Numbered from the stretch's first letter, positions 51,889 through 62,961 are shown. The stretch is 64,000 nt of DNA from Roseivirga sp. (GCA_021404565.1 JAAWWF010000021.1:1-64000), one strand, 5' to 3'. The notes: a model not told the origin generated them from the letters alone. Numbers and translations: made by a program.

Positions 51889-52449
51889 CTATACAGTCAT
51901 TATATCTGACTCTTTCAGGCTTAGTAAGTCATCCATTTTCTTGGTATAAGAGTCGGTCAGTTTCTGAACACTATCTTCAGCCCGTTTGATGGCATCTTCT
52001 GCCGCTCCGTCTTTCTGCAACTGCTTCAGCTCATCGTTGGTTTCTTTACGTGCATTCCGCACGCTGATCTTGGCATTCTCCGTTACTGCCTTGGCCTGTT
52101 TAACGAGAGAGATCCTGCGTTCCTCAGTAAGCTGAGGAATAGATATAATTATCTGCTGGCCATCATTTTGAGGGTTGAGACCCAGGTCGCTGTTTCTGAT
52201 AGACTTTTCTATTTCAGCAATCAGATTCTTTTCAAAAGGCTTTACAAACAGGGTGCGTGCGTCAGGAGAAGTAACCGATGCCACCTGATTGATAGGTGCC
52301 ATTGATCCATAGTATTCCACTCTTATACCGTCCAGCATGGCAGGCATTGCCTTGCCGGCACGAATTTTCGTCAAATCTACCCGGCAATGGTCTACTGCCT
52401 TGTTCATCATTTCTTCGGCAGCTTCCAGAAAAAAATCTATCTCTTCCAT
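51889..52449 (-). CDS. frr: Ribosome recycling factor
   Basis: Splits post-termination ribosomes together with EF-G and is essential. 186 residues, a three-helix bundle plus a small beta domain. The conserved KIRAGKAMPAMLDGIRVEYYGSMAPINQVASV (about residues 28-59) and LTEERRISLVKQAKAVTENAKISVRNAR near 111-138 are present. It follows pyrH by 7 bases and is followed by a terminator, so it closes the carrier-pyrH-frr unit. Confidence 0.97.
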   Translation of the reverse strand: MEEIDFFLEAAEEMMNKAVDHCRVDLTKIRAGKAMPAMLDGIRVEYYGSMAPINQVASVTSPDARTLFVKPFEKNLIAEIEKSIRNSDLGLNPQNDGQQIIISIPQLTEERRISLVKQAKAVTENAKISVRNARKETNDELKQLQKDGAAEDAIKRAEDSVQKLTDSYTKKMDDLLSLKESDIMTV

Positions 52450-52456
52450 TTGTCTG

Positions 52457-53167
52457 TTAATTACTTATCAGTGTACCTACATTTTCCTGGCCACTCATCA
52501 GACTCATCAGGTTGCCAGGCTTATTCATGTCAAAAACAATAATAGGAACATTATTTTCCTGACACAAAGTGAATGCAGTCATGTCCATAATATTGTATCC
52601 TTTAGATATTACCTCATCAAATGAGAGGTTTTCGATTCTGATGGCATCCGGATCCTTTTCCGGATCGGCCGTGTAAACACCGTCTACCCGTGTACCTTTA
52701 AGCACTACATCGGCTTCTACTTCAATAGCCCGTAAACTGGCCGTGGAGTCTGTGGTGAAATAGGGGTTACCAATACCCGCACCGAAAATCACGATACGTC
52801 CTTTCTCTAAATGGCGTACAGCTCTTCTTCTTATAAATGGCTCGCACACAGCTTCCATTTTAATACCAGACATCAGTCGGGTATACATACCATGTTTCTC
52901 AAGCGTACTCTGAATGGCCATCGCATTAATAACCGTTGCCAGCATGCCCATGTAGTCTCCCTGTACTCTGTCTATACCTGAAGCCTCAGCCTGTACCCCT
53001 CTGTATATGTTTCCTCCACCAATTACAATCGCCAGCTCTACACCCTGCTCATGTATGGCTTTTATTTCCATGGCATACTGTTCCAGTCTTTCTGAATCTA
53101 TACCATACTGCTGGTTTCCCATCAGTGCTTCTCCACTTAACTTGAGTAGGACTCTTTTATATTTCAT
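52457..53167 (-). CDS. pyrH: UMP kinase
   Basis: Phosphorylates UMP to UDP; bacterial enzymes are hexameric, allosterically controlled by GTP and UTP. 236 residues, normal length. [14 protein letters not shown] opens the amino-acid-kinase fold, then [10 protein letters not shown] near 49-58, [21 protein letters not shown] near 138-158 (UMP and ATP sites) and the end VGTLISN. Pairing with frr is common in bacteria. The biotin-carrier gene lies 14 bases upstream on the same strand. Confidence 0.97.
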   Translation of the reverse strand: MKYKRVLLKLSGEALMGNQQYGIDSERLEQYAMEIKAIHEQGVELAIVIGGGNIYRGVQAEASGIDRVQGDYMGMLATVINAMAIQSTLEKHGMYTRLMSGIKMEAVCEPFIRRRAVRHLEKGRIVIFGAGIGNPYFTTDSTASLRAIEVEADVVLKGTRVDGVYTADPEKDPDAIRIENLSFDEVISKGYNIMDMTAFTLCQENNVPIIVFDMNKPGNLMSLMSGQENVGTLISN

Positions 53168-53181
53168 GCTTGTTGACTCTC

Positions 53182-53679
53182 TTAAAATTTTATGAGCACT
53201 TGATTTTTTTCTACACTATCTCCCTTGCTTACCTCAATACTGGTAATGGTACCCTCGCCTTGGGCTTTTAGCACATTTTCCATTTTCATGGCCTCCAGAA
53301 TCATCAGCTGATCTCCTTTTTTGATGGTTTGTCCTACCTCTGCCAGAATATCCAGAATCAAGCCCGGCATAGGAGCTCTTACCTCGGCAATCGCTGCCGT
53401 GTTTTGAGCTGAGATTCCCATCTTCTCCAGCAGTTGGTCCATCTTGTCCTTAATACTCATCTCAAAAACCTGATCTTCTATCTTGAGTGTGAGTACTTTT
53501 TGCTGATAGTCTGCACTTACCAGCTCGGCATTGTAAGACTTACCTCCGCTTATAATATGGTAATGAAACTCTGATATTCTGGAAATGTCCCAATCGATGG
53601 GTTGCCCGTCAAGAGATATGCTATCTCCTCCAATCTCCACTTCCTTTTCCTGTCCTTCCGCTGCTTTTACTCTATACAT
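53182..53679 (-). CDS. Biotin carboxyl carrier protein subunit
   Basis: 165 residues. The C-terminal biotinyl/lipoyl domain from about residue 98 has RAPMPGLI and the biotinylation site EAMKM with Lys132. The N-terminal part is a beta-rich adapter domain of the kind seen in acyl-CoA carboxylase alpha chains and stand-alone carriers of Bacteroidota. It is likely the carrier of a propionyl-/methylmalonyl- or acetyl-CoA carboxylase; no carboxylase gene lies nearby. First gene of a unit with pyrH and frr. Confidence 0.88.
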   Translation of the reverse strand: MYRVKAAEGQEKEVEIGGDSISLDGQPIDWDISRISEFHYHIISGGKSYNAELVSADYQQKVLTLKIEDQVFEMSIKDKMDQLLEKMGISAQNTAAIAEVRAPMPGLILDILAEVGQTIKKGDQLMILEAMKMENVLKAQGEGTITSIEVSKGDSVEKNQVLIKF

Positions 53680-54015
53680 TTTTAGAGTTATGGTTGATCG
53701 TGATTATGATGTTTATTAATGGCTGATAAATACCAGAAGAATTTAAGAGCCCGAGCGGTTCTCAAATCATGCAAATATAGGTAAGTATTTGGAATCCCAA
53801 GACCAACAATTGTCCAGAGTTTTTCATGCATTGTATGCCATAAAACTTTTATGCCAAAAGAGCTTTCAGGCCCTGAAAAGGCCGTTTTTTTATCAGTCAG
53901 AAAATACTTGATCTTTTTGTCAGAAATATTTGAATAAAATAAAAAAGGGTATAATTTTGCACTTCCTTTTTAAGGGAGGAATCATTACGATGTTCTTTTA
54001 GAGATTGAAATTGCC
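53680..54015. other. Intergenic region before tRNA-tuf operon
   Basis: No gene seen in 336 bases. It separates the minus-strand carrier-pyrH-frr unit from the plus-strand tRNA-tuf operon and contains a clear promoter (53929-53959). Confidence 0.6.
53929..53959 (+). promoter_or_regulatory. Promoter of tRNA-Tyr/Gly/Thr-tuf operon
   Basis: TTTG (53929-53932), a spacer of 19, and TAATTTTG (53952-53959) match the Bacteroidota primary sigma consensus TTTG-N19-TAnnTTTG exactly. The expected start of transcription is about 50 bases before tRNA-Tyr. Confidence 0.85.
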
Positions 54016-54098
54016 GGGGGGATACCAAAGCGGCCAACTGGGACGGACTGTAAATCCGTTGTCTTATGACTTCGCAGGTTCGAATCCTGCTCCCCCCA
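54016..54098 (+). tRNA. tRNA-Tyr (GTA)
   Basis: 83 nt. Acceptor GGGGGGA/TCCCCCC, T8-A9, anticodon loop CTGTAAA (GTA), long variable arm, T arm GCAGG-TTCGAAT-CCTGC, discriminator A98. CCA is not encoded. Confidence 0.95.
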
Positions 54099-54194
54099 CA
54101 ACGCGCACTGTAGCTTTAGCGAAAGTGTGTGGTACTCATCGATAAAGTTTGATGTTGGATAACTTGTTTATCTATGTCGGGCTTCGATGAATAA

Positions 54195-54267
54195 GCGGGT
54201 GTAGCTCAGTTGGTAGAGCGACAGCCTTCCAAGCTGTAGGTCGCCGGTTCGAACCTGGTCACCCGCT
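54195..54267 (+). tRNA. tRNA-Gly (TCC)
   Basis: 73 nt. Acceptor GCGGGTG/CACCCGC, anticodon loop CTTCCAA (TCC) on an ACAGC/GCTGT stem, discriminator T as usual for Gly. CCA is not encoded. Confidence 0.95.
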
Positions 54268-54341
54268 CTGACTTTGAGTTACAATCAAGGTTCTGAGTTT
54301 GATGTTAATGGAGCTGAGAGCGTTGGATTTTCTCTTAAAAA

Positions 54342-54413
54342 GCCGATGTAGCTCAGGGGTAGAGCGCTTCCTTGGTAAGGAAGAGGTCACGAGTTCAAAT
54401 CTCGTCATTGGCT
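54342..54413 (+). tRNA. tRNA-Thr (GGT)
   Basis: 72 nt. Acceptor GCCGATG/CATTGGC with one G-T pair, anticodon loop TTGGTAA (GGT) on a CTTCC/GGAAG stem, T arm ACGAG-TTCAAAT-CTCGT. Confidence 0.95.
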
Positions 54414-54484
54414 CAGTATTGGTTGAATGTCAACCAAGTTTAGAAAAGTAATTTATCTGATTAAATATTAACTAATTTTCAATT

Positions 54485-55672
54485 ATGGCTAAAGAAACCT
54501 TTGACCGTTCCAAGCCGCACGTTAATATTGGTACTATCGGTCACGTTGACCACGGTAAGACCACTTTAACTGCTGCAATTACTACTGTTTTAGCAAACGC
54601 GGGTCTTGCTGAAATAAAAGATTTTTCAGCGATCGACAACGCTCCTGAAGAAAAAGAGAGAGGTATTACTATTAATACTTCGCATGTTGAGTATGCAACT
54701 GCAAACAGACACTATGCTCACGTTGACTGTCCGGGTCACGCTGACTACGTTAAGAACATGGTGACTGGTGCTGCCCAGATGGACGGTGCTATCCTTGTTG
54801 TAGCAGCTACTGATGGTCCTATGCCACAAACCAGAGAGCACATCCTTTTAGCTCGTCAGGTAGGTGTGCCTGCATTGGTTGTTTTCATGAACAAAGTAGA
54901 CCTCGTTGATGATGAGGAGCTTCTTGAGCTAGTTGAAATGGAAGTAAGAGAATTGCTTTCTTTCTACGAATTCCCAGGTGACGATATTCCTGTAATTCAG
55001 GGATCTGCTCTTGGTGGATTGAATAACGAGCCTCAGTGGGTTGAAAAAATCAATGAATTGATGGCTGCTGTAGATGATTACATTCCGCTTCCAGAGCGTT
55101 TGACTGACAAAGATTTCTTGATGCCGGTTGAAGATGTATTCTCTATTACAGGTCGAGGTACTGTTGCTACTGGTAGAATCGAAAGAGGTGTAATCAACTC
55201 TGGAGATCCTGTTGATATCATCGGTATGGGTGCTGAAGATTTGAAATCTACAGTGACTGGTGTTGAGATGTTCCGTAAGATCCTCGATAGAGGTGAAGCT
55301 GGTGATAACGTTGGTTTGCTGCTTAGAGGTATTGAGAAGTCTGACATTACCAGAGGTATGATTATTTGTAAGCCTGGTTCTGTGAATCCTCATGCTCACT
55401 TCAAAGCTGAAGTATATGTGCTTTCAAAAGAAGAAGGTGGACGTCACACTCCATTCTTTAAGAAATATCGTCCTCAGTTCTATTTAAGAACTACTGATGT
55501 TACTGGTGAAATCAGCCTTCCCGCTGATATCGAAATGGTAATGCCAGGTGACAACGTGACTATTGAGGTGAATCTGATCAACAAAGTAGCTCTCGAGCCA
55601 GGTTTGAGATTCGCTATCAGAGAAGGTGGTAGAACAGTAGGTGCCGGTCAGGTAACTGAGATTCTTGACTAA
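54485..55672 (+). CDS. tuf: Translation elongation factor Tu
   Basis: 395 residues. Delivers aminoacyl-tRNA to the ribosome as a GTP complex. GHVDHGKT (G1), RGITI (G2), DCPGHADY (G3), NKVD (G4) and SAL (G5) are intact. It is the last gene of the promoter-tRNA-tuf unit, 71 bases after tRNA-Thr, and is followed by a long GC-rich hairpin. Codon use is strongly biased (GGT, GCT, GAA), as expected for a highly expressed gene. Confidence 0.98.
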   Translation: MAKETFDRSKPHVNIGTIGHVDHGKTTLTAAITTVLANAGLAEIKDFSAIDNAPEEKERGITINTSHVEYATANRHYAHVDCPGHADYVKNMVTGAAQMDGAILVVAATDGPMPQTREHILLARQVGVPALVVFMNKVDLVDDEELLELVEMEVRELLSFYEFPGDDIPVIQGSALGGLNNEPQWVEKINELMAAVDDYIPLPERLTDKDFLMPVEDVFSITGRGTVATGRIERGVINSGDPVDIIGMGAEDLKSTVTGVEMFRKILDRGEAGDNVGLLLRGIEKSDITRGMIICKPGSVNPHAHFKAEVYVLSKEEGGRHTPFFKKYRPQFYLRTTDVTGEISLPADIEMVMPGDNVTIEVNLINKVALEPGLRFAIREGGRTVGAGQVTEILD

Positions 55673-55697
55673 GCTTCTTAGATAGTCTAAAAAATAC

Positions 55698-55731
55698 CAA
55701 ACGCGTTTTCGATTTTTCGGAAACGCGTTTG
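55698..55731 (+). terminator. Intrinsic terminator after tuf
   Basis: 15-bp stem CAAACGCGTTT... closing on a TTTT loop, with one G-T pair. The distal arm ends in the TTTG -33 box of the next promoter, so terminator and promoter share bases 55728-55731. Confidence 0.88.
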
Positions 55732-55759
55732 TTTCATTAATAGAAAATATCTACATTTG
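55728..55759 (+). promoter_or_regulatory. Promoter of tRNA-Trp-secE-nusG operon
   Basis: TTTG (55728-55731), spacer of 20, TACATTTG (55752-55759). It fits the Bacteroidota consensus and overlaps the tuf terminator stem. A leader of about 120 bases follows before tRNA-Trp. Confidence 0.75.
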
Positions 55760-55886
55760 CAGCCCGTTTGAGGTTTGCGCCTTGGCGGATGTGCACTTTT
55801 TCTGAGTACACGCTTTGGTAAATAAGTCGTGTCGAGAGTTTGAAAAAGGGCAATTAAAAGTTGGAGATAGGTATTTTTAGTTATAC

Positions 55887-55959
55887 ACGGGTGTAGCTCA
55901 GTTGGTAGAGCAGTGGTCTCCAAAACCAAAGGTCGTAAGTTCGAGCCTTACCTCCCGTG
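55887..55959 (+). tRNA. tRNA-Trp (CCA)
   Basis: 73 nt. Acceptor ACGGGTG/CTCCCGT with one T-T mismatch, anticodon loop CTCCAAA (CCA), T arm GTAAG-TTCGAGC-CTTAC, discriminator G as usual for Trp. Confidence 0.93.
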
Positions 55960-55983
55960 CAGTAATAATAAAAAGTTAAACCA

Positions 55984-56178
55984 ATGAACAAACTGAAATC
56001 GTTTTTCCAGGAGTCTTATGTAGAAATGAGACATAAGGTGAGTTGGCCGAAATATTCTGATCTGCAGAGTAGCTCGGTGTTGGTGCTTGTTGCTTCTCTG
56101 ATCTTTGCGCTTATGATTGGTGTAATAGATATGGGTTTTGACAATGCAATGGATTGGTTTTACACTATCAATAAATAA
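55984..56178 (+). CDS. secE: Preprotein translocase subunit SecE
   Basis: 64 residues, the short one-helix form common outside enterics. MNKLKSFFQESYVEMRHKVSWPKYSDLQSSS is the amphipathic helix with the conserved KVSWP, and SVLVLVASLIFALMIGVIDMGF is the membrane helix. It clamps SecY in the inner membrane. Located between tRNA-Trp and nusG, the conserved order. Confidence 0.96.
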   Translation: MNKLKSFFQESYVEMRHKVSWPKYSDLQSSSVLVLVASLIFALMIGVIDMGFDNAMDWFYTINK

Positions 56179-56189
56179 GATCATAGAAA

Positions 56190-56747
56190 ATGGCTGAAGT
56201 CAAGTGGTATATGGTCAGGGCTGTGTCTGGCCAGGAAAGAAAAGCGAAAGAATATCTGGACAACGAAATCGATCGTGAGAATTTCACAGATTTTATACCT
56301 CAGGTATTGATTCCTTCTGAAAAAGTCTACGAGATGCGCAACGGTAAAAAACGCTCGCGCGATCGTAACATGTTTCCTGGTTATATCATGGTACAGGCTG
56401 ATCTCGCCAATGGCGAAGTTATGCATATGATAAAAAGCATTCCGGGTATCATAGGGTTCCTAGGTCAAAAGGCTGGTCAAGCTTCCACACCACCAGTCCC
56501 GTTACGTCAAGGCGAAGTCGACCGTATCTTAGGTAAGGTCGAAGAGATTGATGATTTTGACGAACAACTAGATTCTCCGTTTATTGTTGGAGAGACCATA
56601 AAAGTAATGGATGGTCCTTTCAGTGGGTTTACCGGAACTATAGAGGAAGTATTTGAGGAACGTAGAAAACTTAATGTTATGGTTAAGATTTTCGGCCGAA
56701 ATACTCCTGTTGAATTAAGTTACATGCAAGTCGAAAAACAAGATTGA
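56190..56747 (+). CDS. nusG: Transcription termination/antitermination protein NusG
   Basis: 185 residues. The NGN domain begins [19 protein letters not shown] and contains [11 protein letters not shown]; the C-terminal KOW domain has [22 protein letters not shown] near 129-150. It binds RNA polymerase, Rho and ribosomal protein S10. The spacing to secE is 11 bases and to rplK 1 base. Confidence 0.97.
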   Translation: MAEVKWYMVRAVSGQERKAKEYLDNEIDRENFTDFIPQVLIPSEKVYEMRNGKKRSRDRNMFPGYIMVQADLANGEVMHMIKSIPGIIGFLGQKAGQASTPPVPLRQGEVDRILGKVEEIDDFDEQLDSPFIVGETIKVMDGPFSGFTGTIEEVFEERRKLNVMVKIFGRNTPVELSYMQVEKQD

Positions 56748-56748
56748 A

Positions 56749-57192
56749 ATGGCTAAGGAAATAACTGGTTACCTAAAATTACAAGTCAAAGGAGGCCAAG
56801 CCAATCCTTCTCCACCGGTAGGTCCCGCTTTAGGTTCTAAGGGACTTAATATAATGGAGTTTTGTAAGCAATTCAACGGACGTTCTCAGGATAAAATGGG
56901 ACAGGTATTGCCTGTATTGATTACCATATATTCTGATAAGTCTTTTGACTTTGTAATTAAAACTCCACCAGCACCAGTCATGCTGCTTGAGGCATCTAAA
57001 CAGAAAAAGGGCTCATCTGAACCTAACCGCCTGAAGGTGGGTAGTGTTAGTTGGGCTCAGGTAAAAGAGATTGCTGAAGTAAAAATGCCTGATTTGAATG
57101 CATTTACAATCGAATCAGCCATGAAAATGGTAGCTGGTACAGCGAGAAGTATGGGATTGAGGGTTACTGGAACCGCTCCCTGGAATAACTAA
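56749..57192 (+). CDS. rplK: 50S ribosomal protein L11
   Basis: 147 residues. [37 protein letters not shown] is the N-terminal domain bound by thiostrepton-type factors; [33 protein letters not shown] is the rRNA-binding C-terminal domain. It starts 1 base after nusG, with which it is probably co-translated. Confidence 0.97.
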   Translation: MAKEITGYLKLQVKGGQANPSPPVGPALGSKGLNIMEFCKQFNGRSQDKMGQVLPVLITIYSDKSFDFVIKTPPAPVMLLEASKQKKGSSEPNRLKVGSVSWAQVKEIAEVKMPDLNAFTIESAMKMVAGTARSMGLRVTGTAPWNN

Positions 57193-57204
57193 AGATTTGT
57201 ACAA

Positions 57205-57903
57205 ATGGCAAAGTTGACAAAAAAGCAAAAAGAAGCTTTAAGTAAATACGATCCAACTAAGCAGTACTCGTTAGACGAGGCGTCAGGCATTATTAAAGAG
57301 ATTAATGGTGCGACTTTCGATGCTTCTGTAGATATCGATGTACGTTTAGGTGTTGATCCCAGAAAAGCAGATCAGATGGTGAGAGGTGTTGTTGCACTTC
57401 CTCACGGAACGGGTAAAGAAGTGAAAGTACTGGTACTTTGTACTCCTGACAAAGAGCAGGAAGCCAAGGACGCTGGTGCAGACTTTGTAGGCCTTGATGA
57501 ATACATTACCAAAATCGAAGGAGGATGGACTGATATTGATGTAATCATTACAATGCCTACAGTAATGGCCAAAGTTGGCCGTCTTGGTAGAGTATTGGGA
57601 CCAAGAGGCTTAATGCCTAACCCCAAATCTGGTACAGTTACTTTGGACGTAGCAAAAGCAGTTCAGGAAGTTAAAGGAGGTAAAATCGACTTTAGAGTTG
57701 ATAAAGCTGGAATCATCCACACTAGCATTGGTAAGGTGTCTTTCTCTCCGGAGAAAATCGCTGAAAATGCTGCTGAGGTAATCCAGATCCTCGCTAAAAT
57801 GAAACCTGCATCGGCAAAAGGTACTTATTTTAAAAGTATCAACATGTCTACGACTCAGAGTCCAGGTGTTAAAGTAGATAAAAGCTCCATATCCGGATTA
57901 TAA
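57205..57903 (+). CDS. rplA: 50S ribosomal protein L1
   Basis: 232 residues, normal length. Contains [23 protein letters not shown] near 47-70 and [16 protein letters not shown] near 130-145, the L1 signature. In other bacteria L1 represses its own operon by binding a leader that mimics its rRNA site; no such site was identified here. Confidence 0.97.
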   Translation: MAKLTKKQKEALSKYDPTKQYSLDEASGIIKEINGATFDASVDIDVRLGVDPRKADQMVRGVVALPHGTGKEVKVLVLCTPDKEQEAKDAGADFVGLDEYITKIEGGWTDIDVIITMPTVMAKVGRLGRVLGPRGLMPNPKSGTVTLDVAKAVQEVKGGKIDFRVDKAGIIHTSIGKVSFSPEKIAENAAEVIQILAKMKPASAKGTYFKSINMSTTQSPGVKVDKSSISGL

Positions 57904-57905
57904 TC

Positions 57906-58442
57906 ATGACAAGAGAAGAAAAAGCAGTAGTAATTGAGGATTTGTTTCAGAAGTTTTCTGAAAACAATCACTTCTACATCACTGATGCTTCCGGTATGTC
58001 GGTAGCTGATACGAACGCATTACGCAGACTTTGTTTCGACAAAGGAGTCGAATACAAAGTGTTTAAAAATACGCTCATCCAGAAAGCTCTGGAAAGAATG
58101 GATACAGATTACACTCCATTCAATGATGCGGTTTTGAAAGGTTTTTCAGGTATTATGTTCTCAGCTGAGGATGCTAATGCTCCTGCCAAACTGATCAAAG
58201 AATTCAGAAAAAAATCAGACAAAAAAGAAACTCCAGTGTTGAAAGGCGCTTCCATCGACACAGATCTTTTCATTGGAGATGATACGTTGGATACCTTAAG
58301 CAAGCTCAAGTCGAAAGCAGAGCTTATTGGTGAAATTATTGGACTGCTACAGTCTCCTGCTAAAAATGTTATCTCTGGTCTCCAGGGAGCGGGTGGCAAG
58401 CTGGCCGGTATTCTCAAGACGTTGTCTGAGCGTGAAAATTAA
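57906..58442 (+). CDS. rplJ: 50S ribosomal protein L10
   Basis: 178 residues. TREEKAVVIEDLFQKFSENNHFYITDASGMSVADTNALRRLC is the family opening; the C-terminal helix binds L7/L12 dimers to form the stalk. It starts 2 bases after rplA, and rplL follows after 40 bases. Confidence 0.96.
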   Translation: MTREEKAVVIEDLFQKFSENNHFYITDASGMSVADTNALRRLCFDKGVEYKVFKNTLIQKALERMDTDYTPFNDAVLKGFSGIMFSAEDANAPAKLIKEFRKKSDKKETPVLKGASIDTDLFIGDDTLDTLSKLKSKAELIGEIIGLLQSPAKNVISGLQGAGGKLAGILKTLSEREN

Positions 58443-58482
58443 TTATTAATCAAGGTTTTAGAATTTTAAATTAAAAATTACA

Positions 58483-58860
58483 ATGGCAGATTTGAAAGAT
58501 TTCGCAGAGCAGTTGGTGAACTTGACTGTGAAGGAAGTAAATGAATTAGCTGATATTTTGAAAAGTGAGTACGGTATCGAACCTGCTGCTGCTGCAGCTG
58601 TTGCAGTTGCTCCTGCAGCCGATGGTGGTGAAGGTGCTGCTGAAGAAAAATCAGAATTTGATGTAGTACTCGTTGCTCCAGGTGGGTCTAAGCTTGCAGT
58701 TGTTAAGCTTGTAAAAGAACTGACTGGTCTTGGACTGAAAGATGCTAAAGAAATCGTAGACAGTGCTCCTAAAGCTATCAAAGAAGGAGTAGCAAAAGAC
58801 GAAGCAGAAGCTTTGAAAAAGCAGCTTGAAGAAGCAGGTGCTGAAGTAGAGCTTAAATAA
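58483..58860 (+). CDS. rplL: 50S ribosomal protein L7/L12
   Basis: 125 residues. N-terminal dimer domain ([21 protein letters not shown]), an Ala/Val-rich hinge near 35-50, and the C-terminal factor-binding domain [29 protein letters not shown]. It recruits GTPase factors to the ribosome. The gap of 176 bases to rpoB contains several hairpins. Confidence 0.97.
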   Translation: MADLKDFAEQLVNLTVKEVNELADILKSEYGIEPAAAAAVAVAPAADGGEGAAEEKSEFDVVLVAPGGSKLAVVKLVKELTGLGLKDAKEIVDSAPKAIKEGVAKDEAEALKKQLEEAGAEVELK

Positions 58861-58868
58861 TTTGACTA

Positions 58869-59002
58869 GCCATACTTCGGTTATGGCAATGGAACAGGCC
58901 CTGGTTGCGGTCCGATTTTTTCGGAACGGAATCACGGGTCTTTTCCTGTTTCTATGTGTTTTTAAGGCACATTCCAAAAGCCCGTGTACGCTTTGAGTAC
59001 AC
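58869..59002 (+). promoter_or_regulatory. Hairpin-rich rplL-rpoB intergenic leader
   Basis: Three hairpins: GCCATA/TATGGC (58869-58874 and 58882-58887), CGGTCCGA/TCGGAACG with one mismatch (58908-58928), and GTGTAC/GTACAC (58984-58989 and 58997-59002). None has a full T tract. The region could hold partial termination, RNA processing or control of rpoBC expression, as the rplL-rpoB gap does in E. coli. Confidence 0.55.
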
Positions 59003-59036
59003 CCCATAGATTAATTTGAACTAAAAAAATACGGCC

Positions 59037-62000
59037 TTGGCTATAGCAAATCAATCAGAAAGAATAAATTTTTCATCCATCAAGTCGGTATTGGATTACC
59101 CTGACTTCCTGGATGTTCAGGTAAAATCTTTCGAAGACTTTTTTCAGTTGGAGACCCCAGCGGATAAAAGAACCCAGGATGGATTATTCAAGGTTTTTTC
59201 TGAGAACTTTCCAATCTCTGATTCCAGGGAAAACTTTGTATTGGAGTTTGTTGATTATCTGGTAGACCCTCCGAAATATGATGTTTCAGAGTGTGTTGAC
59301 AGAGGTCTGACTTACTCGGTTCCATTGAAAGCTAAATTGAGACTCTCTTGTAATGATGAGGACAACGAAGATTTCGAGACCATGGAACAGGAAGTGTTCC
59401 TGGGGAATATTCCATATATGACCGAAAAAGGGTCGTTTGTAATCAATGGTGCTGAAAGGGTAATTGTTTCTCAGTTACACAGATCACCTGGTGTATTCTT
59501 CGCCCAAAGCAAGCACACCAATGGTACACCATTGTACTCAGCCAGGATCATTCCTTTTAAAGGTTCATGGATCGAATTCGCTACTGACGTGAACAGCGTT
59601 ATGTATGCCTATATCGACCGTAAAAAGAAGTTCCCGGTAACCACGCTCTTAAGAGCTATTGGTTATGGAACTGATAAAGACATTCTCGACCTTTTCGGTC
59701 TATCTGAAGAAGTTGAGGCTAAAAAAGCTCCTCTTAAGAAAATCATCGGAAGAAAACTGGCGGCCAGAGTTTTAAGAACCTGGACAGAAGATTTCGTGGA
59801 TGAAGATACGGGAGAAGTAGTTTCTATTGACAGAAACGAAGTGCTGCTGGAAAGAGATTCTATTGTAGCAGAAGAAGATGTAGAATTGATTATGGATTCT
59901 GGTGTTGAAACGATCATCCTGCACAGGGAGGATATCAACATTGCAGATTTCACTATTATATATAATACCCTTCAAAAGGATAACTCAAACTCTGAGAAAG
60001 AAGCTGTAGAGCAAATCTACCGTCAGCTTAGAAACACTGAGGCTCCTGATGAGCAAACTGCTCGCGATATTATCCAGAGCTTGTTTTTCTCTGATAAGAG
60101 ATACAACCTTGGTGAAGTTGGTAGATACAGAATCAACAAGAAACTGAATCTGGAAATTGATTCAGAGAAACTGGTACTGACAACTGAGGATATTATCTCA
60201 ATCGTTAAGTACCTCATTGGCTTGATTAACTCTAAGGCGGTAGTCGATGATATCGATCACTTGTCAAACAGAAGGGTAAGAACTGTGGGTGAGCAGCTGT
60301 ATGCTCAGTTTGGTGTAGGTCTGGCACGTATGGCCAGAACCATCAAGGAAAGAATGAATGTTCGTGACAATGAAGACTTTAAGCCTGTTGATCTTATCAA
60401 CGCGAGAACATTGTCTTCTGTCATCAACTCGTTCTTTGGTACCAACCAGTTGTCTCAGTTTATGGACCAGACTAATCCCCTGGCTGAGATCACTCACAAA
60501 AGAAGAATGTCAGCGTTGGGCCCTGGAGGTCTGTCTCGTGAAAGAGCAGGTTTTGAGGTGCGTGACGTTCACTATACACACTACGGTCGTCTGTGTACTA
60601 TTGAGACACCGGAAGGTCCGAACATTGGTTTGATTTCTTCGCTCTGTGTGCATGCTAAGGTAAACAGCATGGGCTTCATCGAAACACCTTACAGAAAGGT
60701 GAAAGAAGGTAATGTAAACATGTCTGAGGACGTGGTTTACCTTACCGCTGAAGAAGAAGATACCCACAACATTGCTCAGGCCAATGCCCCTATTGAAGAT
60801 GGTGGCGCATTCAGGAATGACAAAGTGAAAGCAAGGTACGAAGGGGACTTCCCATTGGTAGAGCCGGCTGAGCTGACTTATATGGATGTAGCACCTAACC
60901 AGATTGTATCAGTAGCAGCCTCATTGATTCCTTTCCTTGAGCATGATGATGCAAACCGTGCTTTGATGGGATCAAACATGCAGCGCCAGGCGGTGCCATT
61001 GTTGAAGCCGGAAGCTCCTATTGTAGGTACCGGACTTGAAGCAAGAGCTGCGCGCGATTCACGTTCACTCGTGATTGCGGAAGAAGATGGTGTTGTACAC
61101 TATGTAGATGCGAAGAAAATTATTATCAAGTACAACGAGAGCGAAGAAGATGAGCTTGTGAACTTTGATAATGAGTATAGAACATATAACCTCATTAAGT
61201 TCCAGAGAACTAACCAGGATACCTCTGTTAACCTTACTCCGATTGTACTGAAAGGTCAGCCGGTAAGAAAAGGGCAGGTATTGTGCGAAGGCTACTCTAC
61301 ACAGAACGGTGAGTTGGCACTTGGTAAAAACCTGAGAGTGGCTTACATGCCATGGCAGGGGTATAACTTCGAGGATGCGATTGTAATCTCTGAAAGAGTA
61401 GTAAGAGATGACGTTTTCACCTCTATCCACATTGATGAATACGAGCTTGAAGTAAGAGATACCAAGCGTGGAGAAGAAGAATTGACTTCTGAGATTCCTA
61501 ACGTAAGTGAGGAAGCAGTGAAGAACCTGGATGAGAACGGAATCATTAGGGTTGGAGCTGAAATCAAAGAAGGCGATATCCTTATTGGAAAAATCACCCC
61601 TAAAGGCGAAACAGATCCTACACCTGAAGAAAAACTGCTGAGAGCTATCTTTGGTGATAAAGCAGGAGATGTGAAAGATGCTTCTTTGAAAGCTTCTCCT
61701 TCACTTCGAGGTGTGGTAATAGGTACGAAACTGTTCTCACGTCCTAAAAAGGACAAAGACCTGAGAGCTAAGTCCAAGAAAGAGGTAGAAGTACTGAAAG
61801 CACAGTACAGCAAAGATTTGACTGTTGTGAGAAATCAGATGGTTGATAAAATGTTTACGCTGCTACAGGGTAAAACTTCTCAGGGTGTGATGCACAAGTT
61901 TGGAGATGAAGTAATCTCTAAAGGAGTGAAATTCAACAAGTCGAACATCAGCGAAAACCTCTTCCCTGAAAAGAACATTTATAGAGACGAAAGTAACTAC

Positions 62001-62909
62001 AATGTTCAGGCTGAGGTAAACCTGATCTCTGATTTGAACCTGGATGGTTGGACTACTGACAGTCAGACAAATGGCCTGATCGTTCGTATGGTGAAAAATT
62101 ACAACCTTAAGAGAAACGAAATCGCTGGAGAATTCAAGCGTAAGCGTTTCACTATAGAGGTGGGTGATGAGTTACCAACAGGTATTGTTCAACTTGCAAA
62201 AGTTTACATTGCTAAGAAGCGTAAACTGAAAGTAGGTGATAAGATGGCGGGTCGTCACGGTAACAAAGGTGTTGTTGCGAGAATTGTTCGTGAAGAAGAC
62301 ATGCCATTCCTGGAAGATGGAACTCCAATGGATATCGTATTGAATCCACTGGGTGTACCTTCAAGGATGAACATCGGCCAGATTTACGAAACAGTATTGG
62401 CCTGGGCAGGGCTTGAATTAGGTAACAAGTACGCAACGCCTATCTTCGATGGTGCTACCATGGAAGAAGTACAGGCAGAGCTTTCTAAAGCTGGTTTACC
62501 AGATGCAGGACGTGCTTACTTGTACGATGGATTGACAGGACAACGATTTGACCAGCCTGTAACTGTAGGTATTGCCTACATGCTGAAACTGGGTCACCTT
62601 GTTGACGATAAGATGCACGCCAGGTCTATCGGACCTTACTCGCTCATTACGCAGCAACCGCTGGGTGGTAAAGCGCAGTTCGGTGGACAGCGTTTCGGAG
62701 AGATGGAAGTATGGGCACTCGAGGCATTCGGTGCATCACACGTACTTCAGGAAATCCTGACTGTGAAGTCAGATGATGTAATCGGTAGAGCGAAAGCTTA
62801 TGAAGCTATCGTGAAGGGCGAAATCATCCCTAAACCAAATATTCCTGAATCATTCAATGTATTGGTTCACGAATTGAGAGGTTTGGCGTTGGAGATCACG
62901 CTCGACTAA
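59037..62909 (+). CDS. rpoB: DNA-directed RNA polymerase subunit beta
   Basis: 1290 residues. Forms the catalytic cleft with beta-prime. The rifampicin region reads [38 protein letters not shown] (about residues 463-500). The C-terminal [27 protein letters not shown] is normal. The start is TTG at 59037, giving [16 protein letters not shown]; no ATG fits the family start. rpoC follows after 52 bases. Confidence 0.97.
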   Translation: MAIANQSERINFSSIKSVLDYPDFLDVQVKSFEDFFQLETPADKRTQDGLFKVFSENFPISDSRENFVLEFVDYLVDPPKYDVSECVDRGLTYSVPLKAKLRLSCNDEDNEDFETMEQEVFLGNIPYMTEKGSFVINGAERVIVSQLHRSPGVFFAQSKHTNGTPLYSARIIPFKGSWIEFATDVNSVMYAYIDRKKKFPVTTLLRAIGYGTDKDILDLFGLSEEVEAKKAPLKKIIGRKLAARVLRTWTEDFVDEDTGEVVSIDRNEVLLERDSIVAEEDVELIMDSGVETIILHREDINIADFTIIYNTLQKDNSNSEKEAVEQIYRQLRNTEAPDEQTARDIIQSLFFSDKRYNLGEVGRYRINKKLNLEIDSEKLVLTTEDIISIVKYLIGLINSKAVVDDIDHLSNRRVRTVGEQLYAQFGVGLARMARTIKERMNVRDNEDFKPVDLINARTLSSVINSFFGTNQLSQFMDQTNPLAEITHKRRMSALGPGGLSRERAGFEVRDVHYTHYGRLCTIETPEGPNIGLISSLCVHAKVNSMGFIETPYRKVKEGNVNMSEDVVYLTAEEEDTHNIAQANAPIEDGGAFRNDKVKARYEGDFPLVEPAELTYMDVAPNQIVSVAASLIPFLEHDDANRALMGSNMQRQAVPLLKPEAPIVGTGLEARAARDSRSLVIAEEDGVVHYVDAKKIIIKYNESEEDELVNFDNEYRTYNLIKFQRTNQDTSVNLTPIVLKGQPVRKGQVLCEGYSTQNGELALGKNLRVAYMPWQGYNFEDAIVISERVVRDDVFTSIHIDEYELEVRDTKRGEEELTSEIPNVSEEAVKNLDENGIIRVGAEIKEGDILIGKITPKGETDPTPEEKLLRAIFGDKAGDVKDASLKASPSLRGVVIGTKLFSRPKKDKDLRAKSKKEVEVLKAQYSKDLTVVRNQMVDKMFTLLQGKTSQGVMHKFGDEVISKGVKFNKSNISENLFPEKNIYRDESNYNVQAEVNLISDLNLDGWTTDSQTNGLIVRMVKNYNLKRNEIAGEFKRKRFTIEVGDELPTGIVQLAKVYIAKKRKLKVGDKMAGRHGNKGVVARIVREEDMPFLEDGTPMDIVLNPLGVPSRMNIGQIYETVLAWAGLELGNKYATPIFDGATMEEVQAELSKAGLPDAGRAYLYDGLTGQRFDQPVTVGIAYMLKLGHLVDDKMHARSIGPYSLITQQPLGGKAQFGGQRFGEMEVWALEAFGASHVLQEILTVKSDDVIGRAKAYEAIVKGEIIPKPNIPESFNVLVHELRGLALEITLD

Positions 62910-62961
62910 TACCTTTTAAATCTTTTGGCTTTGTGCCTAACAACTAGAATTAAAAAAAGCT

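Noticed and set aside
53945-54420. An rRNA operon near the four tRNA genes
   Set aside because: No 16S, 23S or 5S sequence was seen; the tRNAs belong to the common tRNA-tuf-secE order.
60510-60767. Minus-strand open frames inside rpoB, tuf and rplA
   Set aside because: They are shadows of highly biased plus-strand genes in other frames and show no family features.
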